This document shows, piece after piece, positions 5,681-9,346 of a DNA stretch of 9,346 bases (positions are counted from its first letter, which is position 1; the number at the start of each line of letters is the position of its first letter). The stretch is taken from contig JAUQWR010000835.1 of assembly GCA_030835065.1 (NCBI GenBank), forward strand, positions 1-9,346. Reading direction: 5' to 3'. The position numbers and the translations under genes are program-made. A model generated the notes under the pieces. The model did no database searches and had not been told where the DNA came from. It saw only the letters and a program-made list of their open reading frames with translations. The stretch comes from Candidatus Kapaibacterium sp. Its GTDB lineage: Bacteria > Bacteroidota > Ignavibacteria > Kapaibacteriales > UBA2268.

Positions 5681-7057
5681 TTATCTGACAATTATTGGAG
5701 AGGATTTAATAATATTTCCGTCTATGTCAATAATTCTAAGGTAATAAATACCTGAAGAGATAAAATCTGGAATATAAGCAGTAATACCGTACTTAATATT
5801 ATCATAATTCAACGAAAAAGATTTGCCATTAATATCATAAAGAATAATAGAAGAAATTAAATCAGGGTTGCAATCAATATTAAATTTCCCAAAAATAATT
5901 GGATTTGGATAAGGATTCAATATATTATCACTTATTTCAGAAGCACCAACCGAGTTAATTATATCATCAAATTCTAGATAAAAGATAGCTTTATAATCTT
6001 TACAAAAAAGTTTGTTATCAATAATTCGAAAATCAGTGATTTCGTAGCCTGAATTATTATTTGAAGCAGAATCGAGAATCCAGTTGTATCCATTATCATA
6101 ACTTATTTTAATATAAAAACCATCTGTAGCCACTAAAATATTGCTATTTATCCTAACGATATTATTATTGCAAGATTTTAGTTTACTTGTAGGTTTATAT
6201 AATAAATTCCAAGATTTACCACCATTATAAGTTCGATATATAAATGATCTAGTATCAAAAACACTGTTGAAACCGAGGAAATATCCTTCGTCAGGAGTTA
6301 GGAAAACTGTATTGCCAGGAACAATTTGAAAATGAGTAAAATATTCAAAAGAATTAAACCTATCATAAGAACTAATAAATTCATAAGACCAATCATGATA
6401 ATTTAAAAAAACAAATTTATATATTGAGTCTCCAAATCTGTAGCAATGTCTAATCTTTTTAAAAGTTTCTAAAGAATCAAGAATCGGTAGTTTGTATTGA
6501 GTAATACCAAAATCATCACTAATAAAGATGCTGCTGTCACCGCTATTCTGAAGATAAATAAGATAACCTCTCCCATTTTTATCGAAAGAAAGACAACCCA
6601 TGTGATTGTTGTTTTTGTTCCTGTGGCGCAAAGTATCCCAAGATTTGCCTGCATCCGTGCTTTTTATAATAATTGAATACTCTCCAATAGCGATAAGTGT
6701 ATTTTTATCAAGGTATCTTACAAATTGATATTTTGTTGGACTAGTTGATATAGTATCATTTTCTTTGCTGGAGTCAGTACAGACTCCTCGATAATAATTA
6801 TATGACTCGAAATGAGTAGAATCCCAAGTTTTGCCTGCATCCTTTGTGATAAAGAAATTAGTAGAATAATATAAAGAATCGTTGGTTGATTTGTAAGTAT
6901 CAAGAGTAAAACAGCAATAATTTAAGCTGTCTAAATAATCAAAAGAAGTAATTTGTCTATACATTCCTTTGTAATTAACAATTATATTCCAATCTTTAGC
7001 AGAAAGTGAATAACTGAATATTGTAAATAATATTAATATATTCAAGACAATTTTCAT
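5681..7057 (-). CDS. Secreted Asp-box (BNR/YCF48-like) beta-propeller protein with T9SS sorting domain
   Basis: The 458-residue product has a signal peptide (1-20, ending L-S-A). Its body carries repeated Asp boxes of form S/T-x-D-x-G-x-x-W: TKDAGKTW (71-78), KSTDAGKSW (132-140), RTYNGGKSW (275-283) and ISYDNGYNW (318-326), plus a degenerate one near 180 (ISDDFG). This fits a sortilin/YCF48-type propeller. The tail (about 380-458) has N-P-Y-P-N-P, I-I-L-Y-D-I-N-G-K and S-S-G-I-Y-Y-L-R-I, the type A T9SS sorting domain, so the protein should cross the outer membrane and be surface-bound or released. No sialidase catalytic residues are evident, so I infer a binding or structural role. ATG 7057 is preferred over the in-frame TTG at 7075, because it begins the signal peptide and lies one base after the upstream gene's stop. 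The two genes form a tight operon. Confidence 0.88.
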   Translation of the reverse strand: MKIVLNILILFTIFSYSLSAKDWNIIVNYKGMYRQITSFDYLDSLNYCCFTLDTYKSTNDSLYYSTNFFITKDAGKTWDSTHFESYNYYRGVCTDSSKENDTISTSPTKYQFVRYLDKNTLIAIGEYSIIIKSTDAGKSWDTLRHRNKNNNHMGCLSFDKNGRGYLIYLQNSGDSSIFISDDFGITQYKLPILDSLETFKKIRHCYRFGDSIYKFVFLNYHDWSYEFISSYDRFNSFEYFTHFQIVPGNTVFLTPDEGYFLGFNSVFDTRSFIYRTYNGGKSWNLLYKPTSKLKSCNNNIVRINSNILVATDGFYIKISYDNGYNWILDSASNNNSGYEITDFRIIDNKLFCKDYKAIFYLEFDDIINSVGASEISDNILNPYPNPIIFGKFNIDCNPDLISSIILYDINGKSFSLNYDNIKYGITAYIPDFISSGIYYLRIIDIDGNIIKSSPIIVR

Positions 7058-7058
7058 T

Positions 7059-8021
7059 TTATTTAACCAATACAATTGCTTTTGAACAAATAAATTTGTC
7101 GTTATAAGTTAATACTGCATAATAAGTACCAGTTGGAATATTATTATCAAGTTCCACAAAAACTTTGTCATTTCCAATTGATGATTTACTTATTAAAAGA
7201 TATCCGTTAAAATCATAAAGTGATAATTTTATATTCTCATTCAAATAATCTTTATGAATAGATGCTTCTATAGTATTGTTAGTTTGATATATTGCGCCAT
7301 AACCATTAACATGATAACCATATTCTTGTGGTTTTCCAAAAGTCATTCTATTTTCACAATTTGAGGTACAAGGGAAGTAGCATTGTGTACCGTCTGCTGG
7401 TATTCTAACAAAATCATTTTCTAAATCAACAATTTCAGATAAATTTTCATTCCAGCCTATTATATAATATCCAAAACAACATTCGCTTGGACAAAATTGA
7501 ATATAATCATATACTATTACTGAATTTTCTACTGTATTTATATTTTCATTATTATTATTAACTTTTGGAACTACTGTTGGTGGTAAATTTAATACATATG
7601 GATCGGGTCTATTAGGATTTAGTTTTTCACAATTAGCCATACCTACTATTGCAAAAGCTTCAGCAAAATCAAATTTATTAATATTATCATTCAATATTTT
7701 TATGCTGGCAGCTTTTATTATCATTTTATCGTTCGTTCTAAAGCATTCTCCTTCAGTTATACACCAAATATTTGTAATTGAAATTCTGGGCGTTCCGTTT
7801 TTACACGCTTTAAAATAATACTCATACCTGTATACACAACCCCCAAATGAAAATTCACTGATAACAGGAAGAGACCAAGGTTCATTCTCGCAATCTGTAT
7901 ACGGATCGGGTTCTTGGCATGGTGTTGACTGACCAGGCTGAGGAGGTATTTCAGCGAAAACTTCCATTGAAAACAAAAAAATGAAAGTTAATTTTGTTAA
8001 AAATTGCATTAAATTTTTCAT
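7059..8021 (-). CDS. Cysteine-rich secreted protein with T9SS-type C-terminal tail
   Basis: This 320-residue protein has a signal peptide (about 1-23, ending V-F-A) and a mature region with 14 Cys in all. Thirteen of them precede the sorting tail, in clusters such as FCPSECCFGYY (176-186) and QCYFPCTSNC (214-222), suggesting disulfides outside the cytoplasm. A conserved-looking block F-G-G-C-V-Y-R-Y-E-Y-Y-F-K-A-C-K-N-G (59-76) is followed by I-T-N-I-W-C. An Asn/Pro-rich linker (about 145-165) divides the body. The tail (about 250-320) with L-S-L-Y-D-F-N-G and I-P-T-G-T-Y-Y-A-V-L is a diverged T9SS sorting domain. I do not recognise the body. It is first in a two-gene operon with the propeller protein, one base apart, so the two are probably made and exported together. 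The GGAG site at 8028-8031 supports ATG 8021 over the in-frame TTG at 8033. Confidence 0.85.
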   Translation of the reverse strand: MKNLMQFLTKLTFIFLFSMEVFAEIPPQPGQSTPCQEPDPYTDCENEPWSLPVISEFSFGGCVYRYEYYFKACKNGTPRISITNIWCITEGECFRTNDKMIIKAASIKILNDNINKFDFAEAFAIVGMANCEKLNPNRPDPYVLNLPPTVVPKVNNNNENINTVENSVIVYDYIQFCPSECCFGYYIIGWNENLSEIVDLENDFVRIPADGTQCYFPCTSNCENRMTFGKPQEYGYHVNGYGAIYQTNNTIEASIHKDYLNENIKLSLYDFNGYLLISKSSIGNDKVFVELDNNIPTGTYYAVLTYNDKFICSKAIVLVK

Positions 8022-8027
8022 TTTGGA

Positions 8028-8031
8028 CTCC
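8028..8031 (-). promoter_or_regulatory. Shine-Dalgarno site GGAG for the cysteine-rich protein gene
   Basis: Read on the minus strand, GGAG lies 6 bases before ATG (8021-8019). It excludes the TTG at 8033-8031, which overlaps the site. Confidence 0.65.
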
Positions 8032-8063
8032 AAAATTAATTTAAAAAAAATTTAAAATTATAA

Positions 8064-8083
8064 TAATAATTAAAAAATTATTA
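8064..8083. repeat. AT-only inverted repeat in the leader of the T9SS operon
   Basis: TAATAATT (8064-8071) and AATTATTA (8076-8083) flank AAAA. The 8-bp stem is perfect but purely A/T, 43 bases upstream of the cysteine-rich protein's start. It could be an operator or leader hairpin, but chance is a serious alternative in such AT-rich DNA. Confidence 0.25.
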
Positions 8084-8160
8084 GGCTTTAACTCATTCAT
8101 CTTCAGATCTTTATCAAATAGAAATTAATGAAATGTTTTATAAAAACAAACAAAAATAAA

Positions 8161-8204
8161 TTAATTAACAATAAATAATCGTAATGATATACTGTGTTAA
8201 TTAA
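8161..8204 (-). terminator. 10-bp inverted repeat plus U-rich run, candidate terminator of the metal-transporter gene
   Basis: TTAATTAACA (8161-8170) and TGTTAATTAA (8195-8204) are perfect inverted repeats with a 24-base loop. They lie 30 bases after the transporter stop. Read on the minus strand, the stem is followed by TTTATTTTTGTTTGTTTTT, a good U-rich run. The stem is weak (one G-C pair per arm) and the loop long. Each arm contains palindromic TTAATTAA, so an operator is another reading. The flanking 8034-8233 gap must also hold the promoter of the T9SS operon. TATTTTTG at 8158-8151 (minus) resembles a Bacteroidota -7 box, but I see no well-spaced -33 TTG. Confidence 0.4.
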
Positions 8205-8233
8205 ACTTTGTTGGTTGTTGAATTTTATATGAT

Positions 8234-9109
8234 TTAATTGGCTGGTTCTATATGAACATGAACTTCGCAGCGATTAATTTCGCTTTTTATATTTGATTCG
8301 ACATGATCGCAAATTTCATGACCTTGCCTAATCGTAAGATATGGATTAATCATAATATCAACATCTCCAAAGGTGTAGGAGCCGGACGTTCGTACTCTGA
8401 TATTATTGATTTTTGAAACTTCTTCTACAGAATTTGCTAAATCGAAGATTTTGGAATGCAATGCTTCTGGAGATCTATCAATTAATGCATCAATAGATTT
8501 TTTGCCTAATTTGAAAGAGATAACAATTACAATAATAGCAACTATCATTGCAGAAATTGCATCAGCAATATGGTAATTGAAAAATGATGCTATAAGCCCA
8601 ATTAATACCACAGCAGATGATAGAATATCAGTAGAAAAATGTAGTGCATCAGCTTCGAGAGCTTGGCTATTATATTTTTTTGCTACACGCATCAAAGCTC
8701 GTGAGCGCGAAAAATCAATAATCATTGAAACAAAAATAACAGCAAAACTCCAAAATGTAACTTTGATTTCTGTATGACCAAATACAAGCCTTGAAACAGC
8801 TTCATATACAATCCAAATACAAGTGATAAACAGAAGAAATGTTTCACCCAAAGCCGAAAGATTTTCTATTTTGCCATGACCATAATTATGTTCTTTATCT
8901 GCTGGAGCATCTGCAATTTTGACTGCAAAAAATGTCATAAATGCTGCAATCAAATCTAAGCCTGAATGAAGTGCTTCAGACAAAATGCCGAGGCTACCTG
9001 TAAGTAGTCCAACAAGTAGCTTCATTGCCGTTAGGAATATTGCAGCTATTATCGAGCTTAGCGCAACAAATCGTTTTTCTTTTGTTTCATGTAGTAGATC
9101 AGATCCCAT
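8234..9109 (-). CDS. Cation diffusion facilitator (CDF) family divalent metal exporter
   Basis: This 291-residue inner-membrane antiporter is of normal CDF length and probably exports Zn2+ or a similar divalent ion in exchange for protons. Six membrane helices span about 14-205. The transport site shows H48-x-x-x-D52 in helix 2 (ALHSGLD) and H157-x-x-x-D161 in helix 5 (ALHFSTD), an all-H/D pair typical of zinc-type members. D-K-E-H-N-Y-G-H-G-K-I-E (71-82) is the conserved loop after helix 2. The cytoplasmic dimerisation domain (about 210-291) has R-T-S-G-S-Y-T-F-G-D-V-D-I, then G-H-E-I-C-D-H-V-E and a closing V-H-V-H-I-E-P. ATG 9109 has no clear SD, unlike the phage genes. It appears monocistronic: 107 bases separate it from the gene upstream and 212 from the one downstream. 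No metal-regulator operator is evident. Metal choice is inferred only. Confidence 0.93.
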   Translation of the reverse strand: MGSDLLHETKEKRFVALSSIIAAIFLTAMKLLVGLLTGSLGILSEALHSGLDLIAAFMTFFAVKIADAPADKEHNYGHGKIENLSALGETFLLFITCIWIVYEAVSRLVFGHTEIKVTFWSFAVIFVSMIIDFSRSRALMRVAKKYNSQALEADALHFSTDILSSAVVLIGLIASFFNYHIADAISAMIVAIIVIVISFKLGKKSIDALIDRSPEALHSKIFDLANSVEEVSKINNIRVRTSGSYTFGDVDIMINPYLTIRQGHEICDHVESNIKSEINRCEVHVHIEPAN

Positions 9110-9216
9110 TAAGCTTTATTTATAAGATAATACAAAATCGAGTACATTTTTTTGACGAAATAGTTTAAAAAACATTTATGAATTAATTGAAGTATAATTT
9201 ACATTTCATTTTTGCT

Positions 9217-9346
9217 TTAGTCGCCGATTAATATTATCAGCTTGCTGTCAAATACATCTTGATTTTCACAAGAAACAGCCTCGAGACTAATTATATAAGC
9301 ACCGGGTTGATACTTGTAGTCATCTTCATCAGCTTGCCAGACTATC
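9217..9346 (-). CDS. C-terminal end of an unidentified protein (partial)
   Basis: A minus-strand frame enters from the right edge and stops at TAA (9219-9217), giving 42 residues that begin IVWQADEDDYKYQPGAYIIS. The pattern W-x-A-D-E-D-D-x-x-x-x-P-G-A-Y-I-I-S-L resembles the W-D-G-x-D-x-x-G-x-x-V-x-x-G-x-Y-x-Y-x-L strand pair of FlgD-like or T9SS-type Ig folds. A long polar turn then leads to a hydrophobic end (L-I-I-L-I-G-D). Too little is visible for a functional call. No terminator hairpin is obvious between it and the transporter gene, so read-through into 8234-9109 is possible. Confidence 0.55.
   Translation of the reverse strand, partial: IVWQADEDDYKYQPGAYIISLEAVSCENQDVFDSKLIILIGD

Noticed and set aside
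5665..5690. Exact prophage right end at the portal/T9SS junction
   Set aside because: Mu-type ends need only TG/CA and a 5-bp duplication; without the left flank no end can be assigned.
5681..7057. Sialidase (neuraminidase) because of Asp boxes
   Set aside because: Asp boxes are structural and widespread. I see no FRIP motif or arginine triad of sialidases.
8034..8160. Short hairpin TGTTTT-ATA-AAAACA and other A/T-only palindromes as regulatory elements
   Set aside because: The stems are weak and expected by chance at this base composition.
8577..8777. Small plus-strand open frame opposite the transporter gene
   Set aside because: It lies wholly within a confident CDF gene on the other strand, has no ribosome site and encodes nothing recognisable.
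1..9346. CRISPR array, tRNA, rRNA or insertion sequence
   Set aside because: No regularly spaced direct repeats, no tRNA-like cloverleaf or rRNA stretch, and no transposase frame with terminal inverted repeats was seen on either strand.

Overview
The window is AT-rich and splits into two transcriptional blocks that converge at about 5680. The left block (1-5665, all + strand) is part of a Mu-type prophage. The right block (5681-9346, all - strand) looks chromosomal. Two consecutive minus-strand genes encode secreted proteins with C-terminal tails of the type IX secretion (T9SS, Por) sorting type. This points to the Bacteroidota/Chlorobiota/Ignavibacteria side of the FCB group. Most phage genes and one host gene have clear Shine-Dalgarno (SD) sites, which are uncommon in classical Bacteroidia. 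I therefore lean towards an Ignavibacteria- or Kapabacteria-like host, but this is inference.

Phage block, in order: a Mu gpI-type head protease/scaffold (5' end outside the window), the major capsid protein, a small capsid cement protein, a Mu Gp36-type head-completion protein, a three-helix membrane protein in the holin position, a signal-bearing CHAP-like endolysin, an unrecognised beta-rich protein, a short tail-fibre-like protein, a protein with a membrane helix at each end (spanin-like position), and a short Mu gp29/DUF935-type portal protein. The genes are packed with ATGA or longer overlaps and look like one late operon. The order is odd. In Mu-like phages the portal precedes the protease and capsid genes, but here it comes last, after the lysis and fibre genes. 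No terminase, MuF-type, sheath, tube or tape-measure gene lies within these 5.7 kb.

Junction: a perfect 8-bp stem hairpin (5650-5675) holds the portal stop codon in its loop. It lies between the convergent portal and T9SS genes and probably terminates both transcripts.

Host block, read right to left: the C-terminal end of an unidentified protein (9217-9346), a complete cation diffusion facilitator metal exporter (8234-9109), an AT-rich intergenic region with a 10-bp inverted repeat followed by a U-rich run, and a tight two-gene unit. That unit encodes a cysteine-rich secreted protein (7059-8021) and an Asp-box (BNR/YCF48-like) beta-propeller protein (5681-7057). The pair could be host cell-surface proteins or cargo carried next to the prophage; the sequence alone does not decide.
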